From JBHPCZ01 sp042573625 (GTDB lineage: Bacteria > Desulfobacterota > Desulfobacteria > Desulfobacterales > UBA11574): DNA of 44,552 nucleotides. Positions 9,079 through 16,364 of the stretch are shown here, piece after piece; position 1 is the first letter of the stretch, and each line of letters begins with the position of its first letter. Made by a program: the position numbers and the translations under genes. The notes below the pieces were generated by a model. The model saw only the letters and a list, made by a program, of their open reading frames with translations, searched no databases and was not told where the DNA came from. The stretch is from the NCBI GenBank assembly GCA_042573625.1, contig JBHPCZ010000017.1:1-44552 (forward strand). Reading direction: 5' to 3'.

Positions 9079-10222
9079 TGCAGGACTCCTCTGTTCCGCC
9101 ATACCGGCCCGGGCCTTTTGGCCCTTTTCAACCGCAACCAGTGAAGCGGCGGGCCCTGAAGATATCCGGGGCACGGTGTTCAAAGGTGATGCACCGGCAA
9201 CCCTCTGGAAATGGTCCCATGAAGGATTTCTGTATAAAAAGCTAAAAAACGACAAGGTAATGTGCGGCATCTGCCCCAATCGATGTGTTTTATCACCGGG
9301 GGACCGCAGTATTTGCCGCTCCAGGGTCAATATGAATGGCACCTTGTATAGCCTGGCTTACGGCAACCCCTGTTCCGTGAATATCGACCCCATCGAAAAA
9401 AAACCGCTGTTCCATGTCAAGCCGCGATCCAGAGCCTTTTCCCTGGCAACCACCGGATGCAATTTTCGCTGCCTGAACTGCCAAAACTGGGAAATCTCCC
9501 AGGCCAAACCCCATGAGGTCCGTCACTACGAGCTTTTTCCACCGGAGGCGGTTCAAGCAGCTCAACGAGCCAACGCCGAATCCATTGCCTATACCTATTC
9601 CGAAGCCATTACGTATTTCGAGTACATGATCGATATCGCCCGCCTGGCCAGGGAAGCAGGGCTGTATAATTTATTGATCTCAAATGGGTATATCAACCGG
9701 AAACCCTTGCTCGAACTCTGCAAGGTATTGGATGCCGCCAATATTAACCTGAAATCACTCGATGACGCGATCTACCGGAAACTCAACGGCGGCAGACTGG
9801 AGCCCGTGCTGAATACGTTCAAGACCCTGCATGAACAGGGTATCCATTTTGAAATGACGAATCTGGTGGTCCCCGGTTATGTTGACGATGAGGATATGGT
9901 AAAAGAGATGTGCCAATGGATCCTCAACAACCTTGGGCCGGATTATCCCCTGCACTTTTTGCGGTTTTTCCCGAAATACAAACTTGACCGCTTGCCCCCC
10001 ACACCGGTTTCAACCCTGACCCGCTTCCGCAAGATGGCCATGGCGGAAGGAATTCGTTATGTCTATGTGGGAAATGTGGCCAATCATAAAGGCAATAACA
10101 CTTACTGCCATCTTTGTAAAAAGCTCTTGGTCAAACGAATGGGTTATTACATCCCGGAATACAACCTTGAAGGAAATCAATGCAAATATTGCAAGATCGT
10201 TATCCCCGGACGATGGACTTGA
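9041..10222 (+). CDS. AmmeMemoRadiSam radical SAM enzyme with Tat signal
   Basis: This 393-aa protein starts at ATG 9041, inside the previous gene. The N-terminus reads DRRRFL followed by a mild hydrophobic stretch and an ARA cleavage-like site, a textbook twin-arginine signal. A Cys block (C75, C78, C82, C92) precedes the radical SAM motif CNFRCLNC (C140, C144, C147). The C-terminus has two CxxC pairs (CHLC and CKYC) and ends with IPGRW, as in the AmmeMemoRadiSam radical SAM family (PflA-like). Radical SAM enzymes need cytoplasmic SAM, so Tat export of a folded Fe-S enzyme would be unusual. The neighbour carrying Memo and AMMECR1 also has an export signal, which argues that the signal is real (inference). 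Confidence 0.87.
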   Translation: MKKIDRRRFLYCSAGLLCSAIPARAFWPFSTATSEAAGPEDIRGTVFKGDAPATLWKWSHEGFLYKKLKNDKVMCGICPNRCVLSPGDRSICRSRVNMNGTLYSLAYGNPCSVNIDPIEKKPLFHVKPRSRAFSLATTGCNFRCLNCQNWEISQAKPHEVRHYELFPPEAVQAAQRANAESIAYTYSEAITYFEYMIDIARLAREAGLYNLLISNGYINRKPLLELCKVLDAANINLKSLDDAIYRKLNGGRLEPVLNTFKTLHEQGIHFEMTNLVVPGYVDDEDMVKEMCQWILNNLGPDYPLHFLRFFPKYKLDRLPPTPVSTLTRFRKMAMAEGIRYVYVGNVANHKGNNTYCHLCKKLLVKRMGYYIPEYNLEGNQCKYCKIVIPGRWT

Positions 10223-10294
10223 TGCACATGGCCATGCGCATTGCACCAAGCGGATGATATTAAATATGAATCATCCCCAAAAGAGTTGATGATT

Positions 10295-10625
10295 TTAAAA
10301 GGATTCAAGGGGTCAAGGATTCGAGGATTCAAGTGAAATACTTAAAATAATTCCCGATCTGTTCGCGCAATGGGTGATCCTATATTAAACTGGGCACTGT
10401 TTGAGTGTATTAGGGATCGTTGGGAAAAACAGACGCATACCGAAAAATAACTTTAAATAAAATGCCGGTAGTTATGGCAATCTGTTGATTTTTCTTAGGC
10501 ATCTGTTTTTTCTTACGAGCCCTTATATACGAGTTTGCGCAGTTTAATATAGGATTATCCATGGAGCGATTGAAGTGCGAAAACACTCGTCCCCTTTTCT
10601 CCAGCTCAATTGGAGAAGAACCAAC
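10295..10625 (+). repeat. Palindromic repeat family C, copy 1
   Basis: This 330-bp unit recurs in opposite orientation at 41170-41515. Shared blocks are the ATTCAAGTGAAATAC edge, ATGGGTGATCCTATATTAAA, the first arm CTGTTTGAGTGTATTAGGGA, and the second arm ending GTTTAATATAGGATTATCCA. The two arms are inverted complements of each other around a centre near 10470. No open frame of note runs through it. It fills most of the 457-bp gap between the radical SAM gene and the PPC protein gene. Confidence 0.85.
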
Positions 10626-10679
10626 TATTATCATACTATTTGCGCAATTCGTTGCTGAAACATTGAAGGAAGGTTAAAC

Positions 10680-11123
10680 ATGAAATACTCACAGGCCAAG
10701 CCGGGGCGTATTTTTGTCATACGCCTCGAAGACGGAGATGTGGTTCACGAAGAAATTGAACAGTTCGCCCAAAAGCATTCCATAAAAGCGGCGGCGTTAA
10801 TCGCTGTGGGCGGGGCTGACAAAGAGAGCAGGTTGGTGGTGGGCCCTGAAGACGGAAGGACCACACCGGTTAACCCGTTGGAGCATGTCCTGGACAATGT
10901 TCACGAGATTACCGGTACCGGGACCCTATTCCCGGATGATGAGGGTAATCCGATACTCCATATGCACATGGCCTGCGGAAGGGAAACCGCCACAACCACC
11001 GGGTGTATCCGGAGCGGCGTAAAAGTGTGGCAGGTTATGGAGATTATACTCCTTGAACTGGTTGATTCTACTGGAACTAGAATCTTGGATTCCGAAACAG
11101 GGTTTAAGCTGCTCAATCCTTGA
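10680..11123 (+). CDS. PPC/DUF296 domain protein
   Basis: This 147-aa single-domain protein matches the PPC (DUF296) fold, recognised by the N-terminal RIFVIRLEDGDVV block, the central VGGADKESRLVVGP and the HMHMACGRE block with conserved histidines. Plant homologues are fused to AT-hooks and bind DNA; bacterial stand-alone members form trimers of unclear function, and the paired His residues could bind a metal. A strong GAAGGAAGG ribosome site precedes the ATG. It stands alone between a repeat element and the sigma-54 activator gene. Confidence 0.85.
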   Translation: MKYSQAKPGRIFVIRLEDGDVVHEEIEQFAQKHSIKAAALIAVGGADKESRLVVGPEDGRTTPVNPLEHVLDNVHEITGTGTLFPDDEGNPILHMHMACGRETATTTGCIRSGVKVWQVMEIILLELVDSTGTRILDSETGFKLLNP

Positions 11124-11255
11124 CTATCAATTTAGGGCTCCCTGCCCGGTAAAACGTAAAAACAAGCCGATATCAGCGCATTACCCTTTGACTTCGCGCC
11201 ACTATATGCGATGTCTTGCCGCCAATTGAACAATTTATGGCCCTCCTGAAATTTG

Positions 11256-11284
11256 TTGACGCAACATTATGTGTCTTTTAATAT
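11256..11284 (+). promoter_or_regulatory. Sigma-70-type promoter for the sigma-54 activator gene
   Basis: TTGACG (11256-11261) and TAATAT (11279-11284) are separated by 17 bp and lie about 60 bp before the activator start. The match is five of six at each box by consensus. Confidence 0.55.
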
Positions 11285-11346
11285 TCTATTGATGCTCATC
11301 AAAAAGGAAACCTTTTCATAAAGGTTGTCCAATCATTATAACAAAA

Positions 11347-13578
11347 ATGGATAGTCTAATGACCGGAAAACTTACCAAAACCGATGTTGATCAAAAGGAC
11401 ACTAAAATAAAAATGACAGATAAACGGTACGGACAGCCAAAAGCACCGTTGCAAGAGAAAGGCCTGCAGGTCGAAGCCATTGTGGAAGCCTTTGACGGGC
11501 TGATATATCTATGTTCCCAGGATTACCGCGTTGAATATATGAACGACAAATATATCCAGCGTGTCGGTTATGACGCAACCGGACAAATCTGTTATAAAGC
11601 CCTGCATAATCGGGATTCTGCCTGTCCCTGGTGTCTAATCAACCGGATACTGAAGGGTGAAACCGTCCGGTGTGAAGTTTTAACCCCTAAGGATAGCTGG
11701 TACTACGTCGTCAGCACGCCGATATATCATTCCGATGGTTCTTTTTCCAAGTTAGCCATGATTATGGACATTTCCGGCCGCAAACAGGCGGAAGAATCTT
11801 TAAAACAGAAGGTGGAAGAACAAGAGTTACTTCTCGATAACATACAAACTCAAATCTGGTATTTAACGGATGAAAAAACATACGGCGCTGTGAACCAGGC
11901 CCATGCAGAATTTTTAAATCTGACAAAGAAAGACATCGAACACAAACCCCTCAACGACATTCTCAATAAAGAAGAAGCCGAGCATTTTATTTCCCACAAC
12001 CGCAAAGTATTCGATCAGAAAATGAAGGTTCGCACGGAAGAATGGGTCGTAAATGGAAAAGGCAAAAAGCGATTATTATCCATAATCATAACCCCTAAAC
12101 TGGATGGCAATGCAAATGTCGAATATGTCGTTTGCTCAGGGGAAGATATCACCGATTATCGAAAAGCAGAAGAGTCATTACGTCAGAGCAAAAAACGACT
12201 AGACCTTGCCATGGAAGCAACCAGTGATGCCTTGTGGGATTGGGACCTTACAACAAACAGAGCATTTTTCAATCCCTGTTTCTATACGATGCTCGGTTAT
12301 GATCCCTATTCGCTGCCACAGAATTTCGAAACATGGAAAACCTTGATACATCCTGAAGATAAAGATTCTACAATTCATAAAATTCAAGAATATGTTCAAA
12401 AGAAGGTCGGTTCCTTTGAGGTAGAATACCGCTTAAAAACCAATCAGGGAGGGTGGCGGTGGATTATGGCACGGGGCAAGGTCGTTGAACGGGATGAAAA
12501 CGGTACCCCTGTTCGAATGGTCGGCACCCATGTCGATATTACAGAACGGAAGCTAAACGAGGAAGCGCTGCGGATCAGTGAAGCACATTTGCGTGAGGAA
12601 AACTTGCGATTGAGAGCATCGTTTATAGGCTCCAACCAGTTTGGCAATATCATCGGTAAAAGCAGCGTCATGCATGATGTCTATGAAACGATTTTAAAAG
12701 CCGCACTATCCAATGCCAATGTCATTATTTACGGCGAGTCCGGTACCGGCAAGGAATTGGTGGCGCAAACAATCCACGATTTGAGCAATCGCGGCAGCGG
12801 AAATTTTGTAACGGTGAATTGTGGCGCCATTCCGGATAATCTTGTTGAGAGCGAGTTTTTCGGATATAAAAAAGGCGCATTTACCGGGGCGGATATCGAC
12901 AAACCCGGTTATTTGGATAGTGCCGACGGCGGCACATTGTTTATGGATGAAGTGGGCGAGCTTGACCTGAACATGCAGGTAAAACTGCTGCGGGCCATTG
13001 AAGGCGGCGGATATACACCTGTCGGAAGCAGGGAAATCAAAAAGCCCGACATTCGGATCATTGCGGCAACCAACAAAGACCTAAAGGAATGCGTAGAAAA
13101 GGGACAAGTGCGGGAGGATTTCTATTACAGGATACATATCATTCCCGTTCACCTTCCACCGTTAAGGGAACGTAAAGAAGATATTTCTTTGCTGGTCTAT
13201 CATTTCCTTCAAGCATACAGTGATGATAAAAACATACCCTCAATTCCGGAAAACATAATAAAATCGCTGCAGAGACACGACTGGCCGGGCAACGTCCGGG
13301 AACTTCAGAATGCAATACACCGATATATGACATTAAAGGAAATCGACTTTATGGATATATCTCAATCCAAACCTTCTGAACCTGAAATCATCCCGGAAAA
13401 TATTATCATTCAGGACAACCGGAATCTTGAATTACGTTCGGTTTTGGAAAGTTTCGAGAAAAAATATATTGAAAAATTGTTGTCCGAACACCGATGGCAC
13501 AAAGCCAAAGTGGCGTCGATTCTGGGCATCAACCGCAGAACCTTGTTCAGAAAGATGAAATCCTACGGGATGAATTGA
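11347..13578 (+). CDS. PAS-domain sigma-54-dependent transcriptional activator
   Basis: This 743-aa regulator carries three PAS modules (about residues 40-145, 150-275, 280-405). They are followed by an AAA+ sigma-54 interaction domain with Walker A GESGTGKE near 463, GAFTGA near 510 and Walker B GGTLFMDE, and by a Fis-type helix-turn-helix at the C-terminus (HRWHKAKVASILGINRRTLF). The first PAS holds a CPWC cysteine pair that could sense redox state or bind a cofactor (inference). Directly downstream are two matching palindromes and a -24/-12 promoter, so it most likely activates the carboxyltransferase-sucCD operon. The ATG at 11347 has a poor ribosome site; downstream ATGs near 11362 or 11413 are alternatives. 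Confidence 0.92.
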   Translation: MDSLMTGKLTKTDVDQKDTKIKMTDKRYGQPKAPLQEKGLQVEAIVEAFDGLIYLCSQDYRVEYMNDKYIQRVGYDATGQICYKALHNRDSACPWCLINRILKGETVRCEVLTPKDSWYYVVSTPIYHSDGSFSKLAMIMDISGRKQAEESLKQKVEEQELLLDNIQTQIWYLTDEKTYGAVNQAHAEFLNLTKKDIEHKPLNDILNKEEAEHFISHNRKVFDQKMKVRTEEWVVNGKGKKRLLSIIITPKLDGNANVEYVVCSGEDITDYRKAEESLRQSKKRLDLAMEATSDALWDWDLTTNRAFFNPCFYTMLGYDPYSLPQNFETWKTLIHPEDKDSTIHKIQEYVQKKVGSFEVEYRLKTNQGGWRWIMARGKVVERDENGTPVRMVGTHVDITERKLNEEALRISEAHLREENLRLRASFIGSNQFGNIIGKSSVMHDVYETILKAALSNANVIIYGESGTGKELVAQTIHDLSNRGSGNFVTVNCGAIPDNLVESEFFGYKKGAFTGADIDKPGYLDSADGGTLFMDEVGELDLNMQVKLLRAIEGGGYTPVGSREIKKPDIRIIAATNKDLKECVEKGQVREDFYYRIHIIPVHLPPLRERKEDISLLVYHFLQAYSDDKNIPSIPENIIKSLQRHDWPGNVRELQNAIHRYMTLKEIDFMDISQSKPSEPEIIPENIIIQDNRNLELRSVLESFEKKYIEKLLSEHRWHKAKVASILGINRRTLFRKMKSYGMN

Positions 13579-13587
13579 TCACATATT

Positions 13588-13603
13588 GGGACAATTATGT
13601 CCC
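13588..13603 (+). promoter_or_regulatory. Upstream activating palindrome 1
   Basis: GGGACAATTATGTCCC is a perfect 6-bp inverted repeat around ATTA. The near-identical site at 13657-13672 is centred 69 bp away, about 6.6 helical turns. It is the likely binding site of the adjacent sigma-54 activator. Confidence 0.75.
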
Positions 13604-13656
13604 GATAGAAATATTCTCTATATTTTCAACAGGTAATTCTGCCTTTTTTTGAATTG

Positions 13657-13672
13657 GGGACATTTATGCCCC
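13657..13672 (+). promoter_or_regulatory. Upstream activating palindrome 2
   Basis: GGGACATTTATGCCCC shares the GGGACA-N4-TG(T/C)CCC layout of palindrome 1. Its centre lies about 95 bp upstream of the -24 element at 13758, a normal enhancer distance for bacterial sigma-54 activators. Confidence 0.75.
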
Positions 13673-13757
13673 GTTTTCTCGACATCACAGCACACCCATC
13701 AAGACTGTCTTAACTGCATTTTGTCTGTTATATCAATCGGATTTTTTTTTAGCCATT

Positions 13758-13772
13758 TGGCACAACTATTGC
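13758..13772 (+). promoter_or_regulatory. Sigma-54 (-24/-12) promoter
   Basis: TGGCACAACTATTGC matches the sigma-54 consensus TGGCAC-N5-TTGC exactly in both conserved halves. Transcription would start near 13784, leaving a leader of about 200 nt before the ABM gene. No obvious riboswitch or hairpin was seen in that leader. Confidence 0.88.
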
Positions 13773-13982
13773 GATGGCAATAATGGTTAACATTTTAGAT
13801 AATTCAAATTCAGGCCAAAATCAGGCAACAACTGGACAAAACTTACCCGATCTTCGAAAAATGCATGGGTTTAAACGATGAAACAGCCCTGCCGACCCAC
13901 CTGATTCTGTTGAATATGATATCCATTAAAAACATTAAATATATCCTAACGAGCCGTAGCCCAAAAAAGAGGGGGTTGCAAA

Positions 13983-14270
13983 ATGTCAGTGAAAGTTTTC
14001 ATTAAACGAGCGGTGCCGGAACATAAACTTGAAGCGTTAAAACCACTTTTAAAAACTGTACGGAACCTGGCCATGAACCAGCCGGGTTACATTTCCGGAG
14101 AAACCTATAAAAGAATCGATCGTCCCGGTGAAAGCCTGGTCATCAGCACGTGGCAGTCCATGGACCACTGGCGGAAGTGGGTACTCAGCGAAGAAAGAGC
14201 CGAGGCTCAGGAGAAGATTGATTTCTTGCTCGGAGAAAAAACCGTGTTCGAAATCTATACTTTTGATTAG
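13983..14270 (+). CDS. Small ABM-family (dimeric alpha-beta barrel) protein
   Basis: This 95-aa protein has the pattern of the antibiotic biosynthesis monooxygenase fold: an opening beta strand VKVFIKRAV, a helix, then GYISGETYKR and the conserved STWQSMDHWRKW block. Members act as small oxygenases, heme enzymes or simple ligand-binding dimers, so the fold alone does not give the activity. It is the first gene behind the sigma-54 promoter and has a GAGGGGG ribosome site, which links it to the carboxyltransferase operon. In an anaerobe an oxygenase role is doubtful (inference). Confidence 0.8.
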   Translation: MSVKVFIKRAVPEHKLEALKPLLKTVRNLAMNQPGYISGETYKRIDRPGESLVISTWQSMDHWRKWVLSEERAEAQEKIDFLLGEKTVFEIYTFD

Positions 14271-14435
14271 GAAGCCGGTTTCCCGATTTGCGTTAGAATC
14301 TATAGCCCCACGAAAACAAGAAACAGGAAACGCTCGGAATTCTGATACATTTTCGTGTTGTTGCGTTTTTATCTTACCGAGATAACATTTATTTTAGTTC
14401 AGGCTTGTCCAGACTGTTATGAAAGGAAAGTGGCG

Positions 14436-15989
14436 ATGGGTATCACTGAAGATAAGATAAAGGATCTTAGAGAGCGGGAAGCAAAGATCCTGGAGATGGG
14501 CGGCGAAAAAGCGGTGGCCGCGCAACGCAAGAAGGGGAAACTGACCGCCCGGGAGCGGTTGGACATTTTATTTGATCCGGGGACATTTAGAGAGATCGAC
14601 ATGTTCGTGACGCACCGGTGCGTAAATTTCGGCATGGAGAAGGTTGAGATTCCGTCCGACGGGGTGGTGACGGGCCACGGGCTTGTGGACGGCCGTCCGT
14701 TATTTGCCTTTTCCCAGGATTTTACAGCCAGGGCCGGCAGTTTGGGAGAGATGCATTCAAAGAAGATCTGCAAGGTGATGGATCTGGCCCTCAAGGCCGG
14801 TGTGCCGATGGTGGGCATGAACGATTCCGGCGGGGCCCGAATACAGGAAGGGGTGGATTCGCTGTCCGGATACGGACAGATCTTTTACCGCAATTCTCTT
14901 TCTTCGGGCGTCATTCCGCAGATATCGGCCATCATGGGGCCGACGGCCGGAGGGGCCGTCTATTCTCCGGCCATGCAGGACTGGGTGTTTATGGTCAAAG
15001 GGAGCAGTTATATGTTTATTACCGGTCCGGATGTCATCAAGGCGGTGACCGGAGAGGAGATCACGTTTGAGGAGCTTGGCGGTGCCATGGCCCACAACCA
15101 GAAAAGCGGTGTGGCGCATTTTGCCTGTGAAAGCGATGAAGACGCCATCAATCAGATCAAGGCGCTGTTGTCCTATCTGCCGTCGAACAACATGGAAGAT
15201 CCGCCGATGGTCGATACCGGTGATGATCCAAAGCGGGTCGATCCGGCGCTGGACACCGTTATTCCGGACAACCCCAACCAATCTTACGACATGAAAACGG
15301 TGATCCGATCGATTGTGGACAACGGCGAAGTATTTGAGCCGCACCAGTATTATGCGCAAAACATTATCATATGTTTTGCCCGTCTGAACGGGAGAAGCAT
15401 CGGGATTATCGCCAATCAGCCGCAGGTTCTTGCCGGTTGTTTGGATATTGATGCTTCGGACAAGGCCACCCGGTTCATCCGTTTTTGTGATGCGTTTAAC
15501 ATCCCCATGCTGACCATCGCCGATGTGCCCGGGTACCTTCCGGGGAGCGATCAGGAATGGGGCGGCATTATCCGGCACGGTGCAAAACTGCTCTGGTGCT
15601 ATTCGGAAGCAACGGTTCCGAAACTGCTTCTGGTGACCCGAAAAGACTACGGCGGGTCTTATCTTGCCATGTGCTCAAAAGATCTGGGTGCGGACATGGC
15701 GTTTGCATGGCCCAGTTCGGAGATTGCGGTGATGGGTGCTGCCGGGGCGTGTAATATCATTCATCGGAGAGAAATTAATGCGGCGGATGATCCGGAAGCC
15801 AAGCGTAAGGAAAAGGTCAAGGAATACGAGGATCTGTTTTCGAATCCATACTGTGCCGCCAGCCGGGGGTTTATCGAGGCCGTCATCGTACCGAGCGAGA
15901 CCCGGCCGCGGTTGATCGAAGCGCTGGAGATCATGTGCAGTAAGCGGGAGGTTCTTCCGCCGAAGAAGCATGGAAATATACCGATGTAG
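14436..15989 (+). CDS. Acyl-CoA carboxyltransferase subunit (12S transcarboxylase / MmdA type)
   Basis: From ATG 14436 this is a 517-aa carboxyltransferase of the propionyl-CoA carboxylase beta / methylmalonyl-CoA decarboxylase alpha family. Recognisable blocks are GKLTARERLDILFDPGTF near the start, the acyl-CoA site with NDSGGARIQEG, GPTAGGAVYSPA, and the biotin-side ADVPGYLPGSDQE. The frame is open from 14355, but ATG 14436 follows GAAAGGAAAG and fits family length. With the downstream 5S-biotin fusion it probably forms a methylmalonyl-CoA:pyruvate transcarboxylase, moving CO2 between methylmalonyl-CoA and pyruvate. A sodium-pumping decarboxylase is less likely, since no membrane beta subunit is encoded nearby. 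Confidence 0.9.
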   Translation: MGITEDKIKDLREREAKILEMGGEKAVAAQRKKGKLTARERLDILFDPGTFREIDMFVTHRCVNFGMEKVEIPSDGVVTGHGLVDGRPLFAFSQDFTARAGSLGEMHSKKICKVMDLALKAGVPMVGMNDSGGARIQEGVDSLSGYGQIFYRNSLSSGVIPQISAIMGPTAGGAVYSPAMQDWVFMVKGSSYMFITGPDVIKAVTGEEITFEELGGAMAHNQKSGVAHFACESDEDAINQIKALLSYLPSNNMEDPPMVDTGDDPKRVDPALDTVIPDNPNQSYDMKTVIRSIVDNGEVFEPHQYYAQNIIICFARLNGRSIGIIANQPQVLAGCLDIDASDKATRFIRFCDAFNIPMLTIADVPGYLPGSDQEWGGIIRHGAKLLWCYSEATVPKLLLVTRKDYGGSYLAMCSKDLGADMAFAWPSSEIAVMGAAGACNIIHRREINAADDPEAKRKEKVKEYEDLFSNPYCAASRGFIEAVIVPSETRPRLIEALEIMCSKREVLPPKKHGNIPM

Positions 15990-16062
15990 ACGTTAATCGG
16001 TTATGGGAAATAGGTAATAAGAAAATCTATACGTTCCGTAACGTTTAACATAGGATGATATT

Positions 16063-16278
16063 ATGGAGAATACGAAGAAGATAGCGGCCGCCATATCCGG
16101 GGTGATGCAGTATATCCAGACAGAGGAAGAGGCTGTCTATATGCAGTCTTTGGCGCTGCCCCCTGAAGTATCGGCAACGCCGGTTGCTGCTGCACCGATG
16201 AAGTTGTGGGGGATGAGCGGTCGGCAGGCCCAGATGCAGATGCGCAACCTGATGCAGATGAGGACGTTTAAAAAATAG
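16063..16278 (+). CDS. Small acidic subunit of the carboxyltransferase operon
   Basis: This 71-aa protein sits between the 12S-like and 5S-like genes. It begins with a helix rich in Ala and Ile (KKIAAAISGVMQYI), has an Ala/Pro-rich middle, and ends with a Gln/Met-rich helix containing GMSGRQAQMQMRNLMQM. There is no membrane helix, unlike OadG or MmdD gamma/delta subunits, but the N-terminal helix resembles the C-terminal helices of those proteins and of MmdE-type epsilon subunits. A scaffold or assembly role in the transcarboxylase is likely (inference). It is conserved in this position as far as I recall, but I do not know a formal name. Confidence 0.7.
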   Translation: MENTKKIAAAISGVMQYIQTEEEAVYMQSLALPPEVSATPVAAAPMKLWGMSGRQAQMQMRNLMQMRTFKK

Positions 16279-16364
16279 TGTGTTACGATTCTACACAGCG
16301 TGATGTCGGCGCTTTTAAATCGATATAAATAGACTTAGCAACTTTATAAGAGGAGAAAATAACG

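Noticed and set aside
10295..10625. CRISPR-like or tandem array
   Set aside because: The unit is a single long palindrome, with other copies far away; there are no regularly spaced short repeats.
14757..15578. 273-aa open frame on the minus strand
   Set aside because: It lies fully inside the carboxyltransferase gene on the other strand, has no ribosome site, and reads as a low-complexity shadow.
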